Positions 40,601 through 55,900 of a stretch of 64,000 nucleotides of DNA are shown here, piece after piece (position 1 is the stretch's first letter; each line of letters starts with the position of its first letter). The position numbers and the translations under genes are program-made. The DNA comes from Siphonodentalium dalli. Its lineage: Eukaryota; Mollusca; Scaphopoda; Gadilida; Siphonodentaliidae. The notes under the pieces were generated by a model. That model was not told the DNA's origin. It searched no databases and saw nothing but the letters and a program-made list of their open reading frames with translations. The stretch covers positions 232,506,961 to 232,570,960 of the forward strand of contig CP136066.1 of NCBI GenBank assembly GCA_032622095.1, in the 5' to 3' direction.

Positions 40601-43200
40601 GGGGTCTCCATTGTTCTAATTGGATTAAAACAGTCACAGGGCATATCAATTCTGCAAATATTGTCATAACATCCAATGTTTTTGCCAAATTAAGGACTCC
40701 CCCATTGTTCTAATTGGACTAAAACAGTCACTGGGCATATAAATTTTGCAAATATTGTCATAACATCACATGTGTCTGCTAAAGTAAGAGGTTCCCATTG
40801 TTCTAATTGGATTAAAACAGTCACTGGACATACATGTATAAATTCTGCAAATGTTGTCTTAACATTCCATGTTTCTGCCAAATTAAGGTGTTCTAATTAG
40901 ACTAAAACAGTCACTGGGCATATCAATTCTGCAAATATTGTCATAATATCCCATGTTTCTGCTAAATTAAGGGGCCCCGTTGTTCTAATTGGATTAAAAC
41001 AGTCAATGGGCATATCAATTCTGCAAATATTGTCATAACACTGATAACACCCCATGTTTCTGCCAAATTAAGGGGTCCCCATTGATCTAATTGGAATAAA
41101 ACAGTCACTGGGCATATCAATTCTGCAAATATTGTCATAACATCACATGTTTCTGCCAAATTAAGGGGCTCCCATTGTTCTAATTGGATTAGAACAGTCA
41201 CTGGGCATATACATTTTGCAAATATTGTCATAATATCCCATGTTTCTGCCAAATTAAGGGGTTCCCATTGTTCTAATTGGATTAAAACAGTCAATGGGCA
41301 TATAAATTCTTCAAATATTGTCATAACATCCCATGCTTCTGCCAAATTAAGGTGTCCCCATTGATATAATTGGACTAAAACAGTCACTGGGCATATAAAT
41401 TCTGCAAATATTGTCATAACATCACATGTTTCTGCCAAATTAAGGGGTCTCCATTGTTCTAATTGGATTAAAACAGTCACTGGGCATATCAATTCTGCAA
41501 ATATTGTCATAACATCCCATGTTTTTGCCAAATTAAGGACTCCCCATTGTTCTAATTGGACTAAAACAGTCACTGGGCATATAAATTCTGCAAATATTGT
41601 CGTAACATCACATGTTTCTGCCAAATTAAGGGGTCTCCATTGCTCTAATTGGATTATAACAGTCACTGGGCATATAAATTTTTGCAAATATTGTCATAAT
41701 ATCCCATGTTTCTGCTAAATAAAGGGGTCCCCATTGTTCTAATTGGATTAAAACAGTCAATGGGCATATAAATTTTTCAAATATTGTCATAACATCTCAT
41801 CTTTCTGCCAAATTAAGGTGTCCCCATTGATCTAATTGGACTAAAACAGTCACTGGGCATATACATTCTGCAAATATCGTCATAACATCAAATGTTTCTG
41901 CCAAATTAAGGGGTCTCCATTGTTCTAATTGGATTAAAACAGTCACAGGGCATATCAATTCTGCAAATATTGTCATAACATCACATGTTTCTGCCAAATT
42001 AAGGGGTCTCCATTGTTCTAATTGGATTAAAACAGTCACATGGCATATCAATTCTGCAAATATTGTCATAACATCCAATGTTTTTGCCAAATTAAGGACT
42101 CCCCCATTGTTCTAATTGGACTAAAACAGTCACTGGGCATATAAATTCTGCAAATATTGTCGTAACATCACATGTTTCTGCCAAATTAAGGGGTCTCCAT
42201 TGCTCTAATTGGATTAAAACAGTCACTGGGCATATAAATTTTTGCAAATATTGTCATAATATCCCATGTTTCTGCTAAATAAAGGGGTCCCCATTGTTCT
42301 AATTGGATTAAAACAGTCAATGGGCATATAAATTCTGCAAATATTGTCGTAACATCACATGTTTCTGCCAAATTAAGGGGTCTCCATTGCTCTAATTGGA
42401 TTAAAACAGTCACTGGGCATATAAATTTTTGCAAATATTGTCATAATATCCCATGTTTCTGCTAAATAAAGGGGTCCCCATTGTTCTAATTGGATTAAAA
42501 CAGTCAATGGGCATATAAATTTTTCAAATATTGTCATAACATCTCATCTTTCTGCCAAATTAAGGTGTCCCCATTGATCTAATTGGACTAAAACAGTCAC
42601 TGGGCATATACATTCTGCAAATATCGTCATAACATCACATGTTTCTGCCAAATTAAGGGGTCTCCATTGTTCTAATTGGATTAAAACAGTCACAGGGCAT
42701 ATCAATTCTGCAAATATTGTCATAACATCACATGTTTCTGCCAAATTAAGGGGTCTCCATTGTTCTAATTGGATTAAAACAGTCACATGGCATATCAATT
42801 CTGCAAATATTGTCATAACATCCAATGTTTTTGCCAAATTAAGGACTCCCCCATTGTTCTAATTGGACTAAAACAGTCACTGGGCATATAAATTCTGCAA
42901 ATATTGTCATAACATCACATGTTTCTGCTAAAGTAAGAGGTTCCCATTGTTCTAATTGGATTAAAACAGTCACTGGACATACATGTATAAATTCTGCAAA
43001 TGTTGTCATAACATCCCATGTTTCTGCCAAATTAAGGTGTTCTCATTGTTCTAATTAGACTAAAACAGTCATTGGGCATATCAATTCTGCAAATATTGTC
43101 ATAATATCCCATGTTTCTGCTAAATTAAGGGGCCCCGTTGTTCTAATTGGATTAAAACAGTCAATGGGCATATTAATTCTGCAAATATTGTCATAACACT
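37640..43200. repeat. Satellite block A, repeated about 16.3 kb to the right
   Basis: Variant units in 37640-38900 recur in the same order at +16357. Those in 39350-40900 recur at +16265 and those in 40960-43200 at +16274, giving a second copy at about 54.0-59.5 kb. The offset changes match small indels such as the 9 bases missing near 40890. This is a multi-kilobase duplication inside the array, not independent unit turnover. Confidence 0.85.
39498..42837. repeat. 3.3-kb satellite block, copy 1 of 4
   Basis: The order of variant units here recurs at about 45325-48664 (+5827), 55763-59111 (+16265 to +16274) and, with internal deletions totalling about 270 bases, 60459-62783. Copies 1 and 2 differ by only a few point changes by eye. 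Confidence 0.85.
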
Positions 43201-45174
43201 GATAACACCCCATGTTTCTGCCAAATTAAGGGGTCCCCATTGATCTAATTGGAATAAAACAGTCACTGGGCATATAAATTCTGCAAATATTGTCATAACA
43301 TCACATGTTTCTGCTAAAGTAAGAGGTTCCCATTGTTCTAATTGGATTAAAACAGTCACTGGACATACATGTATAAATTCTGCAAATATTGTCATAACAT
43401 CACATGTTTCTGCCAAATTAAGGGGCTCCCATTGTTCTAATTGGATTAAAACAGTCACTGGGCATATACATTTTGCAAATATTGTCATAATATCCCATGT
43501 TTCTGCCAAATTAAGGGGTTCCGATTGTTCTAATTGGATTAAAACAGTCAACGGGCATATAAATTCTTCAAATATTGTCATAACATCCCATGCTTCTGCC
43601 AAATTAAGGTGTCCCCATTGATATAATTGGACTAAAACAGTCACTGGGCATATAAATTCTGCAAATATTGTCATAACATCACATGTTTCTGCCAAATTAA
43701 GGGGTCTCCATTGTTCTAATTGGATTAAAACAGTCACTGGGCATATCAATTCTGCAAATATTGTCATAACATCCCATGTTTTTGCCAAATTAAGGACTCC
43801 CCATTGTTCTAATTGGACTAAAACAGTCACTGGGCATATACATTCTGCAAATATCGTCATAACATCACATGTTTCTGCCAAATTAAGGGGTCTCCATTGT
43901 TCTAATTGGATTAAAACAGTCACAGGGCATATAAATTCTGCAAATATTGTCATAACATCACATGTTTCTGCCAAATTAAGGGGTCTCCATTGTTCTAATT
44001 GGATTAAAACAGTCACATGGCATATCAATTCTGCAAATATTGTCATAACATCCAATGTTTTTGCCAAATTAAGGACTCCCCCATTGTTCTAATTGGACTA
44101 AAACAGTCACTGGGCATATAAATTCTGCAAATATTGTCATAACATCACATGTTTCTGCTAAAGTAAGAGGTTCCCATTGTTCTAATTGGATTAAAACAGT
44201 CACTGGACATACATGTATAAATTCTGCAAATGTTGTCATAACATCCCATGTTTCTGCCAAATTAAGGTGTTCTCATTGTTCTAATTAGACTAAAACAGTC
44301 ATTGGGCATATCAATTCTGCAAATATTGTCATAATATCCCATGTTTCTGCTAAATTAAGGGGCCCCGTTGTTCTAATTGGATTAAAACAGTCAATGGGCA
44401 TATTAATTCTGCAAATATTGTCATAACACTGATAACACCCCATGTTTCTGCCAAATTAAGGGGTCCCCATTGATCTAATTGGAATAAAACAGTCACTGGG
44501 CATATAAATTCTGCAAATATTGTCATAACATCACATGTTTCTGCTAAAGTAAGAGGTTCCCATTGTTCTAATTGGATTAAAACAGTCACTGGACATACAT
44601 GTATAAATTCTGCAAATATTGTCATAACATCACATGTTTCTGCCAAATTAAGGGGCTCCCATTGTTCTAATTGGATTAAAACAGTCACTGGGCATATACA
44701 TTTTGCAAATATTGTCATAATATCCCATGTTTCTGCCAAATTAAGGGGTTCCGATTGTTCTAATTGGATTAAAACAGTCAACGGGCATATAAATTCTTCA
44801 AATATTGTCATAACATCCCATGCTTCTGCCAAATTAAGGTGTCCCCATTGATATAATTGGACTAAAACAGTCACTGGGCATATAAATTCTGCAAATATTG
44901 TTGTAACATCACATGTTTCTGCCAAATTAAGGGGTCTCCATTGTTCTAATTGGATTAAAACAGTCACTGCGCATATCAATTCTGCAAATATTGTCATAAC
45001 ATCCCATGTTTTTGCCAAATTAAGGACTCCCCATTGTTCTAATTGGACTAAAACAGTCACTGGGCATATAAATTCTGCAAATATTGTTGTAACATCACAT
45101 GTTTCTGCCAAATTAAGGGGTCTCCATTGCTCTAATTGGATTAAAACAGTCACTGGGCATATAAATTTTTGCAA
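43120..45174. repeat. Satellite block B, repeated at 48853-51093
   Basis: The left part (43120 on) recurs at +5733 and the right part (to 45174) at +5919. The 186-base difference is exactly two 93-bp units gained in the second copy near 49.55-49.75 kb, visible there as a repeated two-unit motif. Confidence 0.85.
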
Positions 45175-48100
45175 ATATTGTCATAATATCCCATGTTTCT
45201 GCTAAATAAAGGGGTCCCCATTGTTCTAATTGGATTAAAACAGTCAATGGGCATATAAATTTTTCAAATATTGTCATAACATCTCATATTTCTGCCAAAT
45301 TAAGGTGTCCCCATTGATCTAATTGGATTAAACAGTCACTGGGCATATACATTCTGCAAATATCGTCATAACATCACATGTTTCTGCTAAAGTAAGAGGT
45401 CCCCATTTTTCTAATTGGATTAAAACAGTCACTGGGCATATAAATTCTTCAAATATTGTCATAATATCCCATGTTTCTGCTAAATTAAGGGGTCCCCATT
45501 GTTCTAATTGGATTAAAACAGTCAATGGGCATATAAATTCTTCAAATAGTGTCATAACATCTCATCTTTCTGCCAAATTAAGGTGTCCCCATTGATCTAA
45601 TTGGACTAAAACAGTCACTGGGCATATACATTCTGCAAATATCGTCATAACATCACATGTTTCTGCCAAATTAAGGGCTCTCCATTGTTCTAATTGGACT
45701 AAAACAGTCGCTGGGCATATAATTTCTGCAAATATTGTCATAACATCACATGTTTCTGCCAAATTAAGGTGTCCTCATTGTTCTAATTAGACTAAAACAG
45801 TCACTGGGCATATAAATTCTGCAAATATTGTCATAACATCCCATGTTTCTGCCAAATAAAGGGGTCCCCATTGTTCTAATTGGACTAAAACAGTCACTGG
45901 GCATATCAATTCTGCAAATATTGTCATAACATCCCATGTTTCTGCCAAATTAAGGGGTCTCCATTGTTCTAATTGGACTAAAACAGTCACTGTGCATATC
46001 AATTCTGCAAATATTGTCATAACACTGATAACGCCCCATCTTTCTGCCAAATTAAGGGGTCCCCATTGATCTAATTGGAATAAAACAGTCACTGGGCATA
46101 TCAATTCTGCAAATATTGTCATAACATCACATGTTTCTGCCAAATTAAGGGGTCTCCATTGTTCTAATTGGATTAAAACAGTCACTGGGCATATACATTT
46201 TGCAAATATTGTCATAATATCCCGTGTTTCTGCCAAATTAAGGGGTTCCCATTGTTCTAATTGGATTAAAACAGTCAATGGGCATATAAATTTTTCAAAT
46301 ATTGTCATAACATCCCATGCTTCTGCCAAATTAAGGTGTCCCCATTGATATAATTGGACTAAAACAGTCACTGGGCATATAAATTCTGCAAATATTGTCA
46401 TAACATCACATGTTTCTGCCAAATTAAGGGGTCTCCATTGTTCTAATTGGATTAAAACAGTCACAGGGCATATCAATTCTGCAAATATTGTCATAACATC
46501 CAATGTTTTTGCCAAATTAAGGACTCCCCCATTGTTCTAATTGGACTAAAACAGTCACTGGGCATATAAATTTTGCAAATATTGTCATAACATCACATGT
46601 GTCTGCTAAAGTAAGAGGTTCCCATTGTTCTAATTGGATTAAAACAGTCACTGGACATACATGTATAAATTCTGCAAATGTTGTCATAACATTCCATGTT
46701 TCTGCCAAATTAAGGTGTTCTAATTAGACTAAAACAGTCACTGGGCATATCAATTCTGCAAATATTGTCATAATATCCCATGTTTCTGCTAAATTAAGGG
46801 GCCCCGTTGTTCTAATTGGATTAAAACAGTCAATGGGCATATCAATTCTGCAAATATTGTCATAACACTGATAACACCCCATGTTTCTGCCAAATTAAGG
46901 GGTCCCCATTGATCTAATTGGAATAAAACAGTCACTGGGCATATCAATTCTGCAAATATTGTCATAACATCACATGTTTCTGCCAAATTAAGGGGCTCCC
47001 ATTGTTCTAATTGGATTAGAACAGTCACTGGGCATATACATTTTGCAAATATTGTCATAATATCCCATGTTTCTGCCAAATTAAGGGGTTCCCATTGTTC
47101 TAATTGGATTAAAACAGTCAATGGGCATATAAATTCTTCAAATATTGTCATAACATCCCATGCTTCTGCCAAATTAAGGTGTCCCCATTGATATAATTGG
47201 ACTAAAACAGTCACTGGGCATATAAATTCTGCAAATATTGTCATAACATCACATGTTTCTGCCAAATTAAGGGGTCTCCATTGTTCTAATTGGATTAAAA
47301 CAGTCACTGGGCATATCAATTCTGCAAATATTGTCATAACATCCCATGTTTTTGCCAAATTAAGGACTCCCCATTGTTCTAATTGGACTAAAACAGTCAC
47401 TGGGCATATAAATTCTGCAAATATTGTCGTAACATCACATGTTTCTGCCAAATTAAGGGGTCTCCATTGCTCTAATTGGATTATAACAGTCACTGGGCAT
47501 ATAAATTTTTGCAAATATTGTCATAATATCCCATGTTTCTGCTAAATAAAGGGGTCCCCATTGTTCTAATTGAATTAAAACAGTCAATGGGCATATAAAT
47601 TTTTCAAATATTGTCATAACATCTCATCTTTCTGCCAAATTAAGGTGTCCCCATTGATCTAATTGGACTAAAACAGTCACTGGGCATATACATTCTGCAA
47701 ATATCGTCATAACATCAAATGTTTCTGCCAAATTAAGGGGTCTCCATTGTTCTAATTGGATTAAAACAGTCACAGGGCATATCAATTCTGCAAATATTGT
47801 CATAACATCACATGTTTCTGCCAAATTAAGGGGTCTCCATTGTTCTAATTGGATTAAAACAGTCACATGGCATATCAATTCTGCAAATATTGTCATAACA
47901 TCCAATGTTTTTGCCAAATTAAGGACTCCCCCATTGTTCTAATTGGACTAAAACAGTCACTGGGCATATAAATTCTGCAAATATTGTCGTAACATCACAT
48001 GTTTCTGCCAAATTAAGGGGTCTCCATTGCTCTAATTGGATTAAAACAGTCACTGGGCATATAAATTTTTGCAAATATTGTCATAATATCCCATGTTTCT

Positions 48101-51100
48101 GCTAAATAAAGGGGTCCCCATTGTTCTAATTGGATTAAAACAGTCAATGGGCATATAAATTCTGCAAATATTGTCGTAACATCACATGTTTCTGCCAAAT
48201 TAAGGGGTCTCCATTGCTCTAATTGGATTAAAACAGTCACTGGGCATATAAATTTTTGCAAATATTGTCATAATATCCCATGTTTCTGCTAAATAAAGGG
48301 GTCCCCATTGTTCTAATTGGATTAAAACAGTCAATGGGCATATAAATTTTTCAAATATTGTCATAACATCTCATCTTTCTGCCAAATTAAGGTGTCCCCA
48401 TTGATCTAATTGGACTAAAACAGTCACTGGGCATATACATTCTGCAAATATCGTCATAACATCACATGTTTCTGCCAAATTAAGGGGTCTCCATTGTTCT
48501 AATTGGATTAAAACAGTCACAGGGCATATCAATTCTGCAAATATTGTCATAACATCACATGTTTCTGCCAAATTAAGGGGTCTCCATTGTTCTAATTGGA
48601 TTAAAACAGTCACATGGCATATCAATTCTGCAAATATTGTCATAACATCACATGTTTCTGCTAAAGTAAGAGGTTCCCATTGTTCTAATTGGATTAAAAC
48701 AGTCACTGGACATACATGTATAAATTCTGCAAATGTTGTCATAACATCCCATGTTTCTGCCAAATTAAGGTGTTCTCATTGTTCTAATTAGACTAAAACA
48801 GTCATTGGGCATATCAATTCTGCAAATATTGTCATAATATCCCATGTTTCTGCTAAATTAAGGGGCCCCGTTGTTCTAATTGGATTAAAACAGTCAATGG
48901 GCATATTAATTCTGCAAATATTGTCATAACACTGATAACACCCCATGTTTCTGCCAAATTAAGGGGTCCCCATTGATCTAATTGGAATAAAACAGTCACT
49001 GGGCATATAAATTCTGCAAATATTGTCATAACATCACATGTTTCTGCTAAAGTAAGAGGTTCCCATTGTTCTAATTGGATTAAAACAGTCACTGGACATA
49101 CATGTATAAATTCTGCAAATATTGTCATAACATCACATGTTTCTGCCAAATTAAGGGGCTCCCATTGTTCTAATTGGATTAAAACAGTCACTGGGCATAT
49201 ACATTTTGCAAATATTGTCATAATATCCCATGTTTCTGCCAAATTAAGGGGTTCCGATTGTTCTAATTGGATTAAAACAGTCAACGGGCATATAAATTCT
49301 TCAAATATTGTCATAACATCCCATGCTTCTGCCAAATTAAGGTGTCCCCATTGATATAATTGGACTAAAACAGTCACTGGGCATATAAATTCTGCAAATA
49401 TTGTCATAACATCACATGTTTCTGCCAAATTAAGGGGTCTCCATTGTTCTAATTGGATTAAAACAGTCACTGGGCATATCAATTCTGCAAATATTGTCAT
49501 AACATCCCATGTTTTTGCCAAATTAAGGACTCCCCATTGTTCTAATTGGACTAAAACAGTCACTGGGCATATACATTCTGCAAATATCGTCATAACATCA
49601 CATGTTTCTGCCAAATTAAGGGGTCTCCATTGTTCTAATTGGATTAAAACAGTCACTGGGCATATCAATTCTGCAAATATTGTCATAACATCCCATGTTT
49701 TTGCCAAATTAAGGACTCCCCATTGTTCTAATTGGACTAAAACAGTCACTGGGCATATACATTCTGCAAATATCGTCATAACATCACATGTTTCTGCCAA
49801 ATTAAGGGGTCTCCATTGTTCTAATTGGATTAAAACAGTCACAGGGCATATAAATTCTGCAAATATTGTCATAACATCACATGTTTCTGCCAAATTAAGG
49901 GGTCTCCATTGTTCTAATTGGATTAAAACAGTCACATGGCATATCAATTCTGCAAATATTGTCATAACATCCAATGTTTTTGCCAAATTAAGGACTCCCC
50001 CATTGTTCTAATTGGACTAAAACAGTCACTGGGCATATAAATTCTGCAAATATTGTCATAACATCACATGTTTCTGCTAAAGTAAGAGGTTCCCATTGTT
50101 CTAATTGGATTAAAACAGTCACTGGACATACATGTATAAATTCTGCAAATGTTGTCATAACATCCCATGTTTCTGCCAAATTAAGGTGTTCTCATTGTTC
50201 TAATTAGACTAAAACAGTCATTGGGCATATCAATTCTGCAAATATTGTCATAATATCCCATGTTTCTGCTAAATTAAGGGGCCCCGTTGTTCTAATTGGA
50301 TTAAAACAGTCAATGGGCATATTAATTCTGCAAATATTGTCATAACACTGATAACACCCCATGTTTCTGCCAAATTAAGGGGTCCCCATTGATCTAATTG
50401 GAATAAAACAGTCACTGGGCATATAAATTCTGCAAATATTGTCATAACATCACATGTTTCTGCTAAAGTAAGAGGTTCCCATTGTTCTAATTGGATTAAA
50501 ACAGTCACTGGACATACATGTATAAATTCTGCAAATATTGTCATAACATCACATGTTTCTGCCAAATTAAGGGGCTCCCATTGTTCTAATTGGATTAAAA
50601 CAGTCACTGGGCATATACATTTTGCAAATATTGTCATAATATCCCATGTTTCTGCCAAATTAAGGGGTTCCGATTGTTCTAATTGGATTAAAACAGTCAA
50701 CGGGCATATAAATTCTTCAAATATTGTCATAACATCCCATGCTTCTGCCAAATTAAGGTGTCCCCATTGATATAATTGGACTAAAACAGTCACTGGGCAT
50801 ATAAATTCTGCAAATATTGTTGTAACATCACATGTTTCTGCCAAATTAAGGGGTCTCCATTGTTCTAATTGGATTAAAACAGTCACTGCGCATATCAATT
50901 CTGCAAATATTGTCATAACATCCCATGTTTTTGCCAAATTAAGGACTCCCCATTGTTCTAATTGGACTAAAACAGTCACTGGGCATATAAATTCTGCAAA
51001 TATTGTTGTAACATCACATGTTTCTGCCAAATTAAGGGGTCTCCATTGCTCTAATTGGATTAAAACAGTCACTGGGCATATAAATTTTTGCAAATATTGT

Positions 51101-51201
51101 CATAATATCCCATGTTTCTGCTAAATAAAGGGGTCCCCATTGTTCTAATTGGATTAAAACAGTCAATGGGCATATAAATTTTTCAAATATTGTCATAACA
51201 T

Positions 51202-52989
51202 CTCATCTTTCTGCCAAATTAAGGTGTCCCCATTGATCTAATTGGATTACACAGTCACTGGGCATATACATTCTGCAAATATCGTCATAACATCACATGT
51301 TTCTGCCAAATTAAGGGGTCTCCATTGTTCTAATTGGATTAAAACAGTCACAGGGCATATCAATTCTGCAAATATTGTCATAACATCACATGTTTCTGCC
51401 AAATTAAGGGGTCTCCATTGTTCTAATTGGATTAAAACAGTCACATGGCATATCAATTCTGCAAATATTGTCATAACATCCAATGTTTTTGCCAAATTAA
51501 TGACTCCCCCATTGTTCTAATTGGACTAAAACAGTCACTGGGCATATAAATTCTGCAAATATTGTCGTAACATCACATGTTTCTGCCAAATTAAGGGGTC
51601 TCCGTTGCTCTAATTGGATTAAAACAGTCACTGGGCATATAAATTTTTGCAAATATTGTCATAATATCCCATGTTTCTGCTAAATAAAGGGGTCCCCATT
51701 GTTCTAATTGGATTAAAACAGTCAATGGGCATATAAATTCTGCAAATATTGTCGTAACATCACATGTTTCTGCCAAATTAAGGGGTCTCCATTGCTCTAA
51801 TTGGATTAAAACAGTCACTGGGCATATAAATTTTTGCAAATATTGTCATAATATCCCATGTTTCTGCTAAATAAAGGGGTCCCCATTGTTCTAATTGGAT
51901 TAAAACAGTCAATGGGCATATAAATTTTTCAAATATTGTCATAACATCTCATCTTTCTGCCAAATTAAGGTGTCCCCATTGATCTAATTGGACTAAAACA
52001 GTCACTGGGCATATACATTCTGCAAATATCGTCATAACATCACATGTTTCTGCCAAATTAAGGGGTCTCCATTGTTCTAATTGGATTAAAACAGTCACAG
52101 GGCATATCAATTCTGCAAATATTGTCATAACATCACATGTTTCTGCCAAATTAAGGGGTCTCCATTGTTCTAATTGGATTAAAACAGTCACATGGCATAT
52201 CAATTCTGCAAATATTGTCATAACATCCAATGTTTTTGCCAAATTAATGACTCCCCCATTGTTCTAATTGGACTAAAACAGTCACTGGGCATATAAATTC
52301 TGCAAATATTGTCGTAACATCACATGTTTCTGCCAAATTAAGGGGTCTCCGTTGCTCTAATTGGATTAAAACAGTCACTGGGCATATAAATTTTTGCAAA
52401 TATTGTCATAATATCCCATGTTTCTGCTAAATAAAGGGGTCCCCATTGTTCTAATTGGATTAAAACAGTCAATGGGCATATAAATTCTGCAAATATTGTC
52501 GTAACATCACATGTTTCTGCCAAATTAAGGGGTCTCCATTGCTCTAATTGGATTAAAACAGTCACTGGGCATATAAATTTTTGCAAATATTGTCATAATA
52601 TCCCATGTTTCTGCTAAATAAAGGGGTCCCCATTGTTCTAATTGGATTAAAACAGTCAATGGGCATATAAATTTTTCAAATATTGTCATAACATCTCATC
52701 TTTCTGCCAAATTAAGGTGTCCCCATTGATCTAATTGGACTAAAACAGTCACTGGGCATATACATTCTGCAAATATCGTCATAACATCACATGTTTCTGC
52801 CAAATTAAGGGGTCTCCATTGTTCTAATTGGATTAAAACAGTCACAGGGCATATCAATTCTGCAAATATTGTCATAACATCACATGTTTCTGCCAAATTA
52901 AGGGGTCTCCATTGTTCTAATTGGATTAAAACAGTCACATGGCATATCAATTCTGCAAATATTGTCATAACATCCAATGTTTTTGCCAA
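51202..52989. repeat. 747-bp higher-order repeat (8 units) in tandem
   Basis: The same series of eight variant units repeats with a 747-base step (8 x 93 plus 3): landmarks at 51591 and 52338, and at 51949 and 52696. The step also occurs at 41797/42544, 47624/48371 and 58071/58818. This is a classic higher-order repeat as in centromeric satellites. Confidence 0.85.
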
Positions 52990-55900
52990 ATTAAGGACTC
53001 CCCCATTGTTCTAATTGGACTAAAACAGTCACTGGGCATATAAATTCTGCAAATATTGTCATAACATCACATGTTTCTGCTAAAGTAAGAGGTTCCCATT
53101 GTTCTAATTGGATTAAAACAGTCACTGGACATACATGTATAAATTCTGCAAATGTTGTCATAACATCCCATGTTTCTGCCAAATTAAGGTGTTCTCATTG
53201 TTCTAATTAGACTAAAACGGTCATTGGGCATATCAATTCTGCAAATATTGTCATAATATCCCATGTTTCTGCTAAATTAAGGGGCCCCGTTGTTCTAATT
53301 GGATTAAAACAGTCAATGGGCATATTAATTCTGCAAATATTGTCATAACACTGATAACACCCCATGTTTCTGCCAAATTAAGGGGTCCCCATTGATCTAA
53401 TTGGAATAAAACAGTCACTGGGCATATAAATTCTGCAAATATTGTCATAACATCACATGTTTCTGCTAAAGTAAGAGGTTCCCATTGTTCTAATTGGATT
53501 AAAACAGTCACTGGACATACATGTATAAATTCTGCAAATATTGTCATAACATCACATGTTTCTGCCAAATTAAGGGGCTCCCATTGTTCTAATTGGATTA
53601 AAACAGTCAACGGGCATATAAATTCTTCAAATATTGTCATAACATCCCATGCTTCTGCCAAATTAAGGTGTCCCCATTGATATAATTGGACTAAAACAGT
53701 CACTGGGCATATAAATTCTGCAAATATTGTCATAACATCACATGTTTCTGCCAAATTAAGGGGTCTCCATTGTTCTAATTGGATTAAAACAGTCACTGGG
53801 CATATCAATTCTGCAAATATTGTCATAACATCCCATGTTTTTGCCAAATTAAGGACTCCCCATTGTTCTAATTGGACTAAAACAGTCACTGGGCATATAA
53901 ATTCTGCAAATATTGTTGTAACATCACATGTTTCTGCCAAATTAAGGGGTCTCCATTGCTCTAATTGGATTAAAACAGTCACTGGGCATATAAATTCTGC
54001 AAATATTGTCATCACACTGATAACACCCCATGTTTCTGCCAAATTAAGGGGTCCCCATTGATCTAATTGGAATAAAACAGTCACTGGGCATATCAATTCT
54101 GCAAATATTGTCATAACATTACATGGTTCTGCCAAATTAAGGGGTCTCCATTGTTCTAATTGGTTTAAAACAGTCACTGGGCATATACATTTTGCAAATA
54201 TTGTCATAATATCCCATGTTTCTGCCAAATTAAGGGGTTCCCATTGTTCCAATTGGATTAAAACAGTCAATGGGCATATAAATTTTTCCAAATATTGTCA
54301 TAACATCCCATGCTTCTGCCAAATTAAGGTTTCCCCATTGATATAATTGGACTAAAACAGTCACTGGGCATATACATTCTGCAAATATTGTCATAACATC
54401 ACATGTTTCTGCCAAATTAAGGGGTCTCCATTGTTCTAATTGGATTAAAACAGTCACAGGGCATATCAATTCTGCAAATATTGTCATAACATCCCATGTT
54501 TTTGCCAAATTAAGGACTCCCCCATTGTTCTAATTGGAATAAAACAGTCACTGGGCATATAAATTCTGCAAATATTGTCATAACATCACATGTTTCTGCT
54601 AAAGTAAGAGGTTCCCATTGTTCTAATTGGATTAAAACAGTCACTGGACATACATGTATAAATTCTGCAAATGTTGTCATAACATCCCATGTTTCTGCCA
54701 AATTAAGGTGTCCTCATTGTTCTAATTAGACTAAAACAGTCACTGGGCATATCAATTCTGCAAATATTGTCATAATATTCCATGTTTCTGCTAAATTAAG
54801 GGGCCTCGTTGTTCTAATTGGATTAAAACAGTCAATGGGCATATCAATTCTGCAAATATTGTCATAACACTGATAACAGCCCATGTTTCTGCCAAATTAA
54901 GGGGACCCCATTGATCTAATTGGAATAAAACAGTCACTGGGTATATCAATTCTGCAAATATTGTCATAACATTACATGTTTCTGGCAAATTAAGGGGTCC
55001 CCATTGTTCTAATTGGATTAAAACAGTCACTGGGCATATACATTTTGCAAATATTGTCATAATATCCCATGTTTCTGCCAAATTAAGGGGTTCCCATTGT
55101 TCTAATTGGATTAAAACAGTCAATGGGCATATAAATTCTTCAAATATTGTCATAACATCCCATGCTTCTGCCAAATTAAGGTGTCCCCATTGATATAATT
55201 GGACTAAAACAGTCACTGGGCATATAAATTCTGCAAATATTGTCATAACATCACATGTTTCTGCCAAATTAAGGGGTCTCCATTGTTCTAATTGGATTAA
55301 AACAGTCACTGGGCATATAAATTCTGCAAATATTGTCATAACATCACATGTTTCTGCCAAATTAATGGGTCTCCATTGCTCTAATTGGATTAAAACAGTC
55401 ACTGGGCATATACATTTTTGCAAATATTGTCATAATATCCCATGTTTCTGCTAAATTAAGGGGTCCCCATTGTTCTAATTGGATTAAAACAGTCAATGGG
55501 CATATAAATTCTTCAAATATTGTCATAACATCTCATCTTTCTTCCAAATTAAGGTGTCCCCATTGATCTAATTGGACTAAAACAGTCACTGGGCATATAC
55601 ATTCTGCAAATATCGTCATAACATCACATGTTTCTGCCAAATTAAGGGCTCTCCATTGTTCTAATTGGACTAAAACAGTCACTGGGCATATAAATTCTGC
55701 AAATATTGTCATAACATCCAATGTTTCTGCCAAATTAAGGTGTCCTCATTGTTCTAATTAGACTAAAACAGTCTCTGTGCATATACAATTTCTGCAAATA
55801 TTGTCATAACATCACATGTTTCTGCTAAAGTAAGAGGTCCCCATTGTTCTAATTGGATTAAAACAGTCACTGGGCATATAAATTCTTCAAATATTGTCAT

